A stretch of DNA of 23,008 bases from Leptofilum sp050292445 (GTDB taxonomy: Bacteria; Chloroflexota; Anaerolineae; Promineifilales; Promineifilaceae): NCBI GenBank assembly GCA_050292445.1, contig JBNKLQ010000074.1, positions 1 through 23,008 on the forward strand, in the 5' to 3' direction. Below are positions 7,655 to 15,259 of this stretch, piece after piece (positions within the stretch are counted from its first letter, which is position 1; each line of letters opens with the position of its first letter). Made by a program: the position numbers and the translations under genes. The notes beneath the pieces were generated by a model. It ran no database searches. It saw only the letters and a program-made list of their open reading frames with translations, and had not been told where the DNA came from.

Positions 7655-7711
7655 ATTTCCCCGGAAATTGCTTTCCAGAGTGTTGGCTCATCTGAAAGTT
7701 TCCAGGGAAAT
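7655..7711. repeat. TTTCCCCGGAAA-type inverted repeat, copy 2
   Basis: Arms ATTTCCCCGGAAA (7655-7667) and TTTCCAGGGAAAT (7699-7711) match with one mismatch, with a 31-nt spacer. It lies downstream of both feoB and the leftward small gene, whose stop codon it abuts. Confidence 0.7.
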
Positions 7712-8034
7712 TAATCTGTACGGTATTCAGCTTTGGCTTCGGCAACGGCCGTAACCAAAACCTCCTCATTCACCCCCAGCCGCCGCAAGCTTTCAACCAG
7801 CCGAGACAGTTCCGTCTCTTGATCCAGTCGCTCCAAATCTGCCCGCAACCCCTGCCCTATGTAAGCCCGCATAAGCGGCTGGTAGCCAGAAAAACCCAAA
7901 AGCGGCGCCATTTGCTTCAATTCTTCAACTACATCCTCTGGCATCCGAATACTCACCATTATTTTTTTGCGATGTGGTTGCAATCTTGCCTTTAATTTAT
8001 CCACGCTCATAATGAATTCGTTCATCCATGACAT
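7711..8034 (-). CDS. Small ribbon-helix-helix-like DNA-binding protein (solitary antitoxin-like)
   Basis: A protein of about 107 residues. Its core KKIMVSIRMPEDVVEELK followed by GFSGYQPLMRAYIGQGL looks like a CopG/BrnA-type ribbon-helix-helix: one beta strand, two helices and a short turn. The C-terminal half is charged and helical. Such proteins are often antitoxins that repress their own promoter, but no toxin-like ORF is adjacent. The frame stays open to a TTG at 8061. However, that lies inside a perfect palindrome (8046-8064) likely to contain the -35, so ATG 8034, 8025 or 8010 is a better start. None has a strong ribosome site. Toxin-antitoxin membership is not supported by the context; a stand-alone regulator is equally possible. 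Confidence 0.7.
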   Translation of the reverse strand: MSWMNEFIMSVDKLKARLQPHRKKIMVSIRMPEDVVEELKQMAPLLGFSGYQPLMRAYIGQGLRADLERLDQETELSRLVESLRRLGVNEEVLVTAVAEAKAEYRTD

Positions 8035-8064
8035 TCCACGCACTTGTATTGACAATGTCAATAC
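8033..8064 (-). promoter_or_regulatory. Palindromic operator and promoter of the ribbon-helix-helix gene
   Basis: GTATTGACAATGTCAATAC (8046-8064) is a perfect 9-bp-arm palindrome around a central base. On the minus strand it provides TTGACA (8061-8056) with a 17-nt spacer to TGGAAT (8038-8033). An operator over the -35 fits autorepression by the dimeric RHH protein. Confidence 0.55.
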
Positions 8065-8067
8065 GCT

Positions 8068-10095
8068 TCACTCCGCTACAGCAATGATGGTAAGCAAATA
8101 TGCGTCCGTCTCGCCGTCTTGTGTGGTGATGAGCAGGCGATTGGCAGGGTTGGCCAAATCATAGAGGCCGAGCACAAGGCGATAACTCCCCGGTGGCAGG
8201 TCGCTGGGGATGAGCAAGCCGTGGTTGTCCAGAACCACTTCGCCGGGCTGCCAGGTGGTGGTGAGGGCCAGGCCACCACCCGGTTCACTGTCGCGTTGGC
8301 TAACGAGGTTGCCATCCTCGTTCAATAGGTGCAGGAAAACTTTGTAGCGATTTTGCAGCAGTACGGCCGTTTGCCAAAACAACGTCACTTCCACAATATC
8401 TCCCGGCTGGAGCGATGTTTGACCCAAAGTGTAGCCATTCAATGTGATTGATTCACCAAAAGGTAAATTTACGGCCGTTTCCATTTCAGGTGCCGGGGCA
8501 GAAGGCACAGCATAAGTCACAAAACGCACGTCACCATACCAATTTTCGGTGGCTTTAAAAGCGTGGGCATCCAACCAACGCTCAATCAACCGCTCTGGAT
8601 CGCGCTGAGCTTCCCCCCAAAAAATCGCGTAGAGGCGGTCATGTTGGGCAGAAATGGCGCTTAAGGCAGCGTCAATTTCGTCGGGATTGGGGCGGCTGCG
8701 CCCTTGGGGCAGCGGGTAGACGTTGCCTGTATCCGGGTAGTAGTAGGTGAACGCTTCCCACTGATTCGCCGCATTCAAAATAATTCCAGCATGGGGATGG
8801 TCTTCAGCCAAAATTCGGTTGGCCATCGCCCGATAATCGGCACGGGCGTAAGCGGGATCGTCGTACATGTTTTGCAATGACTGAACCATCCCCCACGGCA
8901 GCACCAGCAAAAAAACGCCAGCCAGCAGCTGCAAACCGCGATGATTCGTTTCGGTAAACGCGGCCCCCAGCCAAACCACCCAAAACGGCACAGCCACGAC
9001 CAGAAACTTAAAAAATTCTGCCCCGGTCGTGCCGGTGGCAAACATCATCCCCAGTGGAATAATCACGGACAAAATAGGCAAGATGAGTTTGGTACGGCCG
9101 TAAACCAACCCCAGCCCTAATAAACCAGCCACTAACCACAATAAACTCGTCTCTACTTCAATGGTTGCGCCAAATGTGAGGAAGTGGGAAACGGCCGTTA
9201 CAAAATCCACAATTCCCGGTCGGCTAATCAGCTCACTGCCAAATTGGTCCAGAAAAATGGGTAGCCAGGGGACGTAGAGGAGAAAAGTGGCGAGCATGAG
9301 GAAGGGCCATTGTTTAATGGTCAATGGTATATGGTTAATGGTAAATAGTTTGGGGACCGTTTGGATAATTTTGATGAGAACAAAAACGTTGTGGGCCAGA
9401 AGGACGGCCGGAAAAAAGTAGTGCGTGTACAAACCCGCCGCCGCACAAAGCACGTACGCCCCACCCCAGAGCCAACCCCGTTTACCGATTACTGAATACT
9501 GATTACTGATTACCGAAAGCCAACGCAGCAACAGTACCGTGGAAAGCGCCGCCCAGAAACCCAGCAGCGCATACATCCGTGCTTCCTGGCTGTAATAAAT
9601 CATAGCAGGGTTGATGGCCAGCAGGCCAGCAGCAATGAGTCCCAACAGCCAACTTTTCCTCTGTGAACCTCTGTGGCTCCTCTGCGTAACTCTGTGTCCC
9701 TGCTTTTTCCCTAACACAAACGTTAACGGCACGGTGATTAGCCCGACAAACAGAGACAACGAACGTAGACCAAATTCCGTATCGCCCACCAGCTTGCGCC
9801 ACTGGTTCAGCAGCAAATAGTACAGCGGCGGATGAATATCGCTAGCCGTGCCCTCAATAATCAGCGGAACGGATCGCTCACTGAGCCGGGCGCTGTTCCC
9901 CTCATCATTCCAAAAGGACTGCACTTCCAAATTGTGTACCCGCAGCCCAAAAGCCAGCAGCAAAATCGCCACCAGCAGCAGCCAGCACAGCACGTTTTTA
10001 TTAACCGCAGAGAGCGCGGAGGACGCGGAGGTTTTTTTATTTTTCTCTGCGTTCTCCGCGTCCTCTGCGGTAAAAATTTTAGGATTTAGATTCAT
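8068..10095 (-). CDS. GT-C family (GT39/ArnT-like) membrane glycosyltransferase
   Basis: This 675-residue polytopic membrane protein probably transfers sugars from a polyprenyl-phosphate donor on the outer face of the membrane. Family marks are the first helix (about 34-52) followed by FWNDEGNSARL with the acidic pair D64-E65, then DIHPPLYY (H88) and YYSQEARMYALLG. About ten further hydrophobic segments run to residue 410. The last 260 residues form a soluble extracytoplasmic region. Within it, residues about 545-675 look like a beta-sandwich (PGDIVEVTLFWQT, LPPGSYRLVLGLYD). Four stretches (8-33, 133-147, 194-205, 251-261) are translations of short genomic repeats placed before the first helix and in loops. 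The start overlaps the stop of the upstream glycoside hydrolase gene by 17 nt, so the two form an operon. The acceptor is unknown. Confidence 0.8.
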   Translation of the reverse strand: MNLNPKIFTAEDAENAEKNKKTSASSALSAVNKNVLCWLLLVAILLLAFGLRVHNLEVQSFWNDEGNSARLSERSVPLIIEGTASDIHPPLYYLLLNQWRKLVGDTEFGLRSLSLFVGLITVPLTFVLGKKQGHRVTQRSHRGSQRKSWLLGLIAAGLLAINPAMIYYSQEARMYALLGFWAALSTVLLLRWLSVISNQYSVIGKRGWLWGGAYVLCAAAGLYTHYFFPAVLLAHNVFVLIKIIQTVPKLFTINHIPLTIKQWPFLMLATFLLYVPWLPIFLDQFGSELISRPGIVDFVTAVSHFLTFGATIEVETSLLWLVAGLLGLGLVYGRTKLILPILSVIIPLGMMFATGTTGAEFFKFLVVAVPFWVVWLGAAFTETNHRGLQLLAGVFLLVLPWGMVQSLQNMYDDPAYARADYRAMANRILAEDHPHAGIILNAANQWEAFTYYYPDTGNVYPLPQGRSRPNPDEIDAALSAISAQHDRLYAIFWGEAQRDPERLIERWLDAHAFKATENWYGDVRFVTYAVPSAPAPEMETAVNLPFGESITLNGYTLGQTSLQPGDIVEVTLFWQTAVLLQNRYKVFLHLLNEDGNLVSQRDSEPGGGLALTTTWQPGEVVLDNHGLLIPSDLPPGSYRLVLGLYDLANPANRLLITTQDGETDAYLLTIIAVAE
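9308..9352. repeat. TTAATGGT-type heptamer repeat inside the glycosyltransferase gene
   Basis: TTTAATGGTCAATGG and ATGGTTAATGGTAAATAG repeat a 7-mer-like ATGGTTA/ATGGTCA unit. They encode residues about 251-261 (FTINHIPLTIK on the minus strand) in a loop before a membrane helix. Confidence 0.65.
9483..9516. repeat. GATTACTG heptamer repeat inside the glycosyltransferase gene
   Basis: CCGATTACTGAATACTGATT followed by ACTGATTACC repeats GATTACTG with near 7-nt period. It encodes residues about 194-205 (SVISNQYSVIGK) in a loop. Confidence 0.65.
9657..9704. repeat. CTCTGTGGC / CCTCTGCG-type repeat inside the glycosyltransferase gene
   Basis: CCTCTGTG, CCTCTGTGG, CCTCTGCG and CTCTGTG follow one another. 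On the minus strand they encode the charged loop HRVTQRSHRGSQRK (residues 134-147), inserted between hydrophobic helices. Confidence 0.65.
10001..10076. repeat. CCGCAGAG/CCTCTGCGG inverted repeat at the glycosyltransferase 5' end
   Basis: ACCGCAGAGAGCGCGGAGGA (10004 on) is inverted against TCTCCGCGTCCTCTGCGGT (10053-10071) across a T-rich loop. It encodes residues 8-33 of the glycosyltransferase. The same kind of repeat gives TAEDAENAE peptides in many environmental genomes. Confidence 0.75.
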
Positions 10096-11431
10096 GGGGA
10101 GTTAGCCATCGGAGCAAAGCGAAAAAGAGGATGGCGGTGGCGATGAGGAAAAGGTACGGCCGTATCCCCATCCACGTATAAATCCAATCAGCTTGTCGTT
10201 CAGGTTCGGCTGATCGTGGCAGCGCCTCAGCCAACGCCTCGTACACCGGCTGGGGCGTAAAATCCGCATCCAGCAGCCGAAAATAGTAAAACGATTGGTC
10301 TTGCTCAGACTCATCTTTGCGCTTAAGGAACCAGTAGTTGATGACGCCCACCCAGGGCCATTCTTCCTGAGCACGCTCGTACGCTTCCACAGCAAAACGG
10401 GCCTGCTGTTCAGGCGTCACCTGGCCAAAACGGTCGTCCATCCCATCCGGCACCACATTCCAGCCCAGCTCCGAAATCCAGATCGGCTTTTCGGCGTCAC
10501 CGTGGCGCACCATCACGTCGCGCAAATACAAATTGTGCGGGTAGTTGATAACGTTAGGCTTCAACCGCTGGTCTAGCGCCCCTGACCACAGCCCATACCC
10601 CTGCGCCGACATCACATCAAAGCAGTCACTGGCCCCAGCCGCGTACATCCGCTCTAAAAAAATGAGGTCATTCATGTTGGCCTCGTTGATGGCTACGGTG
10701 GGCGTCAGCGCCCCAGCCAGCACCACCGCACCCGGATTTATTTCCTTAATGCGGCCGTAAGCCGTGCAAAGCAGCTCGGTGTACTGCTCTGGGCTGACAG
10801 GCTGATTGAGGCCCCATTCAGCGTTGCCGTTGGGTTCGTTCCACAGTTGATAATAGCGGATACGGCCGTTGTACCTCTCAGCCACCGCCGCCGCAAAATC
10901 AGCAAAATCTTCGTAATTGTCCGGTGGGGCAAAGGTGCCGGTCGTTTCCACTGGCAGTTCCCGGCTCCAGTTCGGCGGATTGCTCAAGCGGGCAATAATT
11001 TCGATGTCATACGCTTCGGCCAAATCGACAATGTTGTCATACTTTTCCCAAGCAGAGCGGACCGGGTCATTACGGCGGTCTTCAAAATCGCCTTTACCGT
11101 GAATTTCAATATCTTCCCAGGCAAACTCCTGGCGTATAAAGCGGAACCCGGCCTCACTGGCCAGCTGCAAACTGACCGCTCGTTTTTCAACTTCGGCTTC
11201 CTCATTCAAAAAAGTGTTCACGCCGTAGGGTGATACATTGGCGACATTGGGAATAATTTCTGGGGCGAGATGGGGCTGGGGGCGAACGGCCGTATTCAGC
11301 CAATGTACTACCCCACGCAGCTGTGCCAACAGGGCATCCTCTCCCGTTAGTTCATACAATGAGCCAACAGGCGGCCACAAAGCCACCATTAGCAACAAGC
11401 CACTAACTCCCAACAACAACTTTTTCAACAT
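10079..11431 (-). CDS. Membrane-anchored clan GH-A glycoside hydrolase (GH39/GH5-like)
   Basis: A 450-residue protein with an N-terminal signal anchor (about 4-20) and a C-terminal membrane helix (about 423-441). Between them is a TIM-barrel glycosidase domain. The acid/base motif is YYQLWNEPNG with Glu199, and the likely nucleophile is Glu321 in WISELGWN, the standard strand 4 and 7 positions of clan GH-A. The substrate cannot be read from sequence. The pairing with a membrane glycosyltransferase suggests trimming or processing of a cell-surface polysaccharide. It shares an operon with the downstream glycosyltransferase (17-nt overlap). No ribosome site precedes the ATG, and TATAAT lies only about 9 nt upstream, so the mRNA may be leaderless. 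Confidence 0.85.
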   Translation of the reverse strand: MLKKLLLGVSGLLLMVALWPPVGSLYELTGEDALLAQLRGVVHWLNTAVRPQPHLAPEIIPNVANVSPYGVNTFLNEEAEVEKRAVSLQLASEAGFRFIRQEFAWEDIEIHGKGDFEDRRNDPVRSAWEKYDNIVDLAEAYDIEIIARLSNPPNWSRELPVETTGTFAPPDNYEDFADFAAAVAERYNGRIRYYQLWNEPNGNAEWGLNQPVSPEQYTELLCTAYGRIKEINPGAVVLAGALTPTVAINEANMNDLIFLERMYAAGASDCFDVMSAQGYGLWSGALDQRLKPNVINYPHNLYLRDVMVRHGDAEKPIWISELGWNVVPDGMDDRFGQVTPEQQARFAVEAYERAQEEWPWVGVINYWFLKRKDESEQDQSFYYFRLLDADFTPQPVYEALAEALPRSAEPERQADWIYTWMGIRPYLFLIATAILFFALLRWLTPHESKS

Positions 11432-11439
11432 AGCGCCGG

Positions 11440-11445
11440 ATTATA
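11440..11445 (-). promoter_or_regulatory. Candidate -10 box of the glycosidase/glycosyltransferase operon
   Basis: TATAAT on the minus strand ends 8 nt before the ATG at 11431, so transcription would start at or just before the start codon. No convincing -35 was seen at 16-18 nt. Confidence 0.45.
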
Positions 11446-11588
11446 GCGCAAAACATCATTTGCACATTCCATGATGCACTGCGTCAAGAGATCGGGTAAA
11501 ATAACGTGCATACTTTGCGGTGGATACGGCCGTATGATAGACTTTTCCGCACCGAGATTTTCCAAATTAATAGACAAGAGGGACACGC

Positions 11589-13607
11589 ATGTTATCACCA
11601 ATCGAAAAGACCTTGTTTGCCTTTTTAGCACTCGTCTGTATCGTCGCCACCATCAACACCTTTGGCCAGATGTATAAAATCATCATGCGCGGCGAGGGGA
11701 AGCTTAAACTAGATGAGCTGCCGCGCCGCGCAATAAATGGTCTGGTTGCCCTCTTTTCGCAGGGGCGGATCATTCGTCACCGCAAACTCACCTCATTGTT
11801 TCATTACGGTGTCGCCTGGGGCTTCATCTTTTATGGACTCGTCAACGCCATTGAGGTTGCCGAAGGTGTCATTACAGGCTTTGAATTTCTGCCTAACAGC
11901 ATCCTTGGCGACATCTACCGTTTCACCGCAGACATTTTTGGTACACTTGTCCTGATTGGTGTGCTTTACTTCATTTTGCGCCGCTTTGCCTGGGGCGACG
12001 AAGTGCTTACAGCGCGTGAAAACGTCACGCTTCACCCCAAAGCTCGTGCCAATGGCATCAGCAAAGATTCATTTGCCGTCGCTCTCTTTATCTTATTTCA
12101 CATTGGCTTCCGCATGTTAGCCGTGGCTTTCCTGATTGCTCAACATGGCCCTGACCCGACACAGCCCGTCTCAAACCTCATTGCCCAAACTTTCTTGGCC
12201 AACGGTTCTGAATTTGCCCTCAATTTTGGCTGGCACGTATGCTGGTGGATAGCGATTGGTCTGGTGGTGATGTTCCTGCCTTACTTCCCCTACACCAAAC
12301 ATGCGCACCTGTTCATGGGTCCGGTCAACTTCATGACCCGCCCGGACCGCACTTATTTGGGCCAAATGTTCACCCTTGATTTTGAAGATGAATCAATCGA
12401 ACAGTTTGGTGCAGCGACCCTGTTTGATTTAGAACAAACGCAAATTGTAGATGCCTTTGCCTGCATCATGTGTAACCGCTGCCAGGAGGTTTGTCCCGCG
12501 TACAATACGGGCAAAGAGCTGTCCCCGGCGGCCATCGAAATCAACAAGCGGTACCACATCCGCGAAAACATGCTGGATTTTGCCGGCGGCGGCGAAGCCA
12601 CCATGCCGCTGCTCGATTTTGCCATTAGCGAAAGCGCTCTGTGGGCCTGTACTGCCTGCGGCCACTGCATCGAAGTTTGCCCGGTGGGCAACACGCCCAT
12701 GCTGGACATCATGGACATACGCCGTGACCAGGTGTTGATGGCTTCGGCTTTCCCCAGCGAACTCAAGGGAGCCTTTGTGGGCATGGAGCGTACAGGCAAT
12801 CCGTGGCAATCGACAGACGGCCGTATGGAATGGGCCAAACCACTCGACTTCCCAGTGCCTACCGTAGAAGAAAACCCCGATTATGAATATTTGCTCTGGG
12901 TCGGCTGTGCTGGCGCTTTTAACCCCGACGCGCAGGAAACCGTTCGCGCTGTCGCTACCATCATGCAGCACGCTGGCGTTAGCTTTGCCGTGCTTGGCGA
13001 CGCTGAATCCTGCACCGGCGATTCCGCTCGCCGCGCTGGCAACGAATACCTCTACTTCGAGATGGCTTCCGGCAACATCGAAACGCTTAACGCCGCTGGA
13101 GCGGACAAGAAGCGCATCGTTACCAGTTGCCCCCACTGCTTCACAACTATTGGCAAAGAGTATGGCGAGTTAGGTGGCCATTATGATGTGTTCCACCACA
13201 CCCAACTTATCTCCGATTTGGTAGGGCGCGGCAAGCTGCGCCTGAATGGCAGCAAGCTAGAAAGCGTCACCTACCACGATCCCTGCTACCTGGGTCGGCA
13301 CAATGGCATCGTCACCGAGCCACGCGATGCGCTGGCCAAAGCTGGGGCAACGCTGCTGGAGATGGATCGCAGTGGCAAAGATTCGTTCTGCTGCGGCGCG
13401 GGTGGCGCACAATATTGGAAGGAAGAAGAACACGGCACGGAAGCAGTCAACGCCAACCGTTTCGCCGAAGCGCAAGGCACCGGGGCCACCACGCTGGCCG
13501 TCGGCTGCCCCTTCTGCGCCACCATGATGAGCGACGCCAACCGGGAAAAAGGCGAACCGATGCAGGTGAAAGACGTGGCTCAGGTTGTCCTGGAAGCAAT
13601 GCAGTAA
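11589..13607 (+). CDS. EtfD/HdrD-like membrane Fe-S oxidoreductase (probable ETF:quinone electron carrier)
   Basis: This 672-residue protein joins an N-terminal membrane part of about five helices (residues 5-240, resembling the NarI-type cytochrome b domain) to a cytoplasmic Fe-S part. The Fe-S part has two 4Fe-4S motifs: C292xxC295xxC298xxxC302P and C354xxC357xxC360xxxC364P. Two CCG-type domains follow. The first has C440, C475 and C514-P-H-C517, with a single Cys where CC is usual. The second is complete, with C566, C601-C602-G and C640-P-F-C643. This arrangement matches the HdrD-like proteins that include mycobacterial EtfD. By family knowledge they pass electrons from electron-transfer flavoprotein, reduced in fatty-acid beta-oxidation, to menaquinone. 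No etfAB is in the window, so the partner is inferred. The start has GAGGG about 8 nt upstream, and a terminator follows the stop. Confidence 0.85.
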   Translation: MLSPIEKTLFAFLALVCIVATINTFGQMYKIIMRGEGKLKLDELPRRAINGLVALFSQGRIIRHRKLTSLFHYGVAWGFIFYGLVNAIEVAEGVITGFEFLPNSILGDIYRFTADIFGTLVLIGVLYFILRRFAWGDEVLTARENVTLHPKARANGISKDSFAVALFILFHIGFRMLAVAFLIAQHGPDPTQPVSNLIAQTFLANGSEFALNFGWHVCWWIAIGLVVMFLPYFPYTKHAHLFMGPVNFMTRPDRTYLGQMFTLDFEDESIEQFGAATLFDLEQTQIVDAFACIMCNRCQEVCPAYNTGKELSPAAIEINKRYHIRENMLDFAGGGEATMPLLDFAISESALWACTACGHCIEVCPVGNTPMLDIMDIRRDQVLMASAFPSELKGAFVGMERTGNPWQSTDGRMEWAKPLDFPVPTVEENPDYEYLLWVGCAGAFNPDAQETVRAVATIMQHAGVSFAVLGDAESCTGDSARRAGNEYLYFEMASGNIETLNAAGADKKRIVTSCPHCFTTIGKEYGELGGHYDVFHHTQLISDLVGRGKLRLNGSKLESVTYHDPCYLGRHNGIVTEPRDALAKAGATLLEMDRSGKDSFCCGAGGAQYWKEEEHGTEAVNANRFAEAQGTGATTLAVGCPFCATMMSDANREKGEPMQVKDVAQVVLEAMQ

Positions 13608-13621
13608 TTTTTGCACTGGAT

Positions 13622-13664
13622 TGTGGCAGTCGCTTTATATTTTGCCTGCGACTGCCACAGTTTT
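13622..13664 (+). terminator. Rho-independent terminator after the Fe-S oxidoreductase
   Basis: A perfect 12-bp stem TGTGGCAGTCGC / GCGACTGCCACA (13622-13633 with 13648-13659), a 14-nt loop and a following GTTTTC. It may also serve the opposite strand, where the convergent small membrane-protein gene ends at 13679. Confidence 0.8.
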
Positions 13665-13678
13665 CTCAACTAAAGCAT

Positions 13679-14062
13679 CTACCGCTTCCAATAAAGCCAG
13701 TAGCTCACAGCAAAATAAGCAACCGCTCCCAGAACAAATGCCCAGGAACTGATAGAAACTGTCAGAGCAAAAAACCTTGCAACCTTAGAAAAAACCACGT
13801 AAAACAAGAATGCGGCCGTAACAGCCAAAAGGATAGCTCTATCACGAATGGCTTCCCCTCGTTTATCTCGTCTTAATGGGTACAAAGGAGTGGCTGGTTC
13901 GATTAAGTACCAGCCACTGTGTGCATACCAGAGAAACCCGGCAAATGTGACAATTCCCAGAAGTATTCCCAGCCAAACAGGGCTACTCAATGCCACATAA
14001 TAGCCAAAAAGAGCAGCCAACACTGCCCGACTGATGTAATAAGGGGTCAATTCTCGTTTCAT
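13679..14062 (-). CDS. Small four-helix membrane protein of unknown function
   Basis: This 127-residue protein has about four membrane helices (roughly residues 10-24, 27-48, 76-94 and 101-123). A charged loop (PLRRDKRGEAIRDRA) lies between the second and third. I do not recognise the family with certainty. Small membrane proteins like this are often encoded right after a short XRE regulator, which is the arrangement here: the regulator gene ends 22 nt upstream on the same strand. The pair probably forms one transcript. A role in sensing a membrane-related signal or being controlled by the regulator is only a guess. Confidence 0.75.
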   Translation of the reverse strand: MKRELTPYYISRAVLAALFGYYVALSSPVWLGILLGIVTFAGFLWYAHSGWYLIEPATPLYPLRRDKRGEAIRDRAILLAVTAAFLFYVVFSKVARFFALTVSISSWAFVLGAVAYFAVSYWLYWKR

Positions 14063-14084
14063 TTATATCATTCTCCAGTTTGTG

Positions 14085-14306
14085 TTAATCAGCTAACCAA
14101 AACAGTTCATCAACTGAACTGCCTAAAGCGCGAGCCAACAGCAATGCAGTTTGCACGGAAGGAATAAACCGACCTTTTTCGATAGCAATAACTGACTGCC
14201 TGGTTAAATTCGCGGCCTCCCCCAATTCCTCTTGGGTGAAGCCATATTCTTTTCGCCGCTGCCGCAGCCTATTTGCGACTGGTTCATCCTTCTTTTTTGG
14301 TGACAT
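14085..14306 (-). CDS. Short XRE-family (Cro/CI-type) transcriptional regulator
   Basis: A 73-residue protein consisting almost only of a helix-turn-helix: RLRQRRKEYGFTQEELGEAA, then NLTRQSVIAIEKGRFIPS and a third helix pair ending SVDELFWL. This compact type is usually a dimeric repressor of its own operon, here with the small membrane protein downstream. The start is supported by GGGAG 7 nt upstream. A good promoter (TTGACA-17-TAAAAT) precedes it, with an inverted repeat ATGTAA-N8-TTACAT at the predicted transcription start that could be its operator. Confidence 0.9.
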   Translation of the reverse strand: MSPKKKDEPVANRLRQRRKEYGFTQEELGEAANLTRQSVIAIEKGRFIPSVQTALLLARALGSSVDELFWLAD

Positions 14307-14320
14307 TTTGGCTCCCGAAA

Positions 14321-14374
14321 ATGTAATGTGTACTTTACATTTGGCATTTTAATTATTTTTGTCATTGGTGTCAA
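14321..14374 (-). promoter_or_regulatory. Promoter and putative operator of the XRE/membrane protein operon
   Basis: On the minus strand TTGACA (14374-14369), a 17-nt spacer and TAAAAT (14351-14346) form a near-consensus promoter. The inverted repeat ATGTAA-N8-TTACAT (14321-14340) covers the predicted transcription start, a position suited to repression. Confidence 0.65.
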
Positions 14375-14493
14375 TCCTTTTTGAATGTGTATTTTGCTAA
14401 AGACGGCCGTTCCCACCCCACAACTCGCCAAAAAAGTCCAGCCAGAGTATTATCAAAGTCATTGTTGAAATTTTTGGGAGAATTCAGGCAACC

Positions 14494-15123
14494 ATGCAAA
14501 AAAAACGTGTAAAAATAGTGATTGTATTGTGGCTAACGGCCGTTCTAACCGCCTGTGGCGGCACAAATACCTACAGCGAAACCTTTGACGATCCTGGCAG
14601 TTGGCGCGTGGAAAGCAGCGGCGACGTTGTGGGCGAAGTACGTGATGGTGTTTTCGACTTCACCGTCAATGAAGATGAACTCACCAGCTGGACCACAGCT
14701 GGAGAAGATTTTAGCGATGGCGTCTTTTCTGTGGAAGCAACGCAGGTGACCGGACCAGACAACAACGCTTACGGCCTGCTGTTCCGCGTGGATGACGAAA
14801 ATGACGACTTTTACTCATTCCAGATTTCTGGCGATGGCTTTGTCTGGATCGGCCGTTATCGTGATGGCGGTGCGGCAGAAGCGGAGCCGATTGTGAATGA
14901 TTGGTGGTTTGAATCACCTGTCATCAACCAGGGTAATGCCACCAATAAGCTATCAGTCCAGGCCGAAGGCCAAAATCTTATCTTCTTCGTCAACGATCAA
15001 GAGGTGGGCCGCGTGACAGATGATGCCTTCAGTAGTGGCGACATTGGGCTAATGGTGCGAACGTTAGGGGTTGGCGGCGTACAGGTCCAGTTTGACAACT
15101 TTACCGTTGAGCCGTTGCCCTGA
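14494..15123 (+). CDS. Lipoprotein with LamG/concanavalin A-like beta-sandwich
   Basis: This 209-residue protein begins with a lipoprotein signal peptide: KKRVK, a hydrophobic stretch and the lipobox LTAC with Cys21. The mature part follows the pattern of LamG/ConA-like domains: ETFDDPGSW near the start, NAYGLLFRVDDENDDFYSF in the middle, and IFFVNDQEVGRV and VQFDNFTVEP at the end. Such domains usually bind sugars or act as structural modules; no catalytic residues are evident. It would be exported and anchored to the membrane surface. ACGGCCGT falls inside the signal peptide and encodes Thr-Ala-Val. It stands alone, with a promoter-bearing gap of 136 nt before the TIR gene, so a shared function with that gene is not shown. 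Confidence 0.8.
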   Translation: MQKKRVKIVIVLWLTAVLTACGGTNTYSETFDDPGSWRVESSGDVVGEVRDGVFDFTVNEDELTSWTTAGEDFSDGVFSVEATQVTGPDNNAYGLLFRVDDENDDFYSFQISGDGFVWIGRYRDGGAAEAEPIVNDWWFESPVINQGNATNKLSVQAEGQNLIFFVNDQEVGRVTDDAFSSGDIGLMVRTLGVGGVQVQFDNFTVEPLP

Positions 15124-15170
15124 GTAGCGCCCGGCAAGTTGCTTAATTGGGAAAACCAGCTCGCTTTTAC

Positions 15171-15200
15171 TTAACATCCCACCCACCTGTGTGGTATATT
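15171..15200 (+). promoter_or_regulatory. Predicted promoter of the TIR/HEAT module
   Basis: TTAACA (15171-15176) and TATATT (15195-15200) are spaced 18 nt apart, about 60 nt upstream of the TIR gene start. A TTGGTTAAGC follows directly downstream of the -10. Confidence 0.45.
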
Positions 15201-15259
15201 TTGGTTAAGCTCACGCTAACAAGCCAGCCACAAGACAATACACAATAGGTAAGAAGATT

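Noticed and set aside
8034..8061. TTG start at 8061 for the RHH protein
   Set aside because: It sits in the palindrome that provides the likely -35, so it would not be transcribed from that promoter.
12429..13136. 235-residue minus-strand open frame opposite the Fe-S oxidoreductase
   Set aside because: It is a shadow of the clear + strand gene with all its Cys motifs; no family features and no ribosome site.
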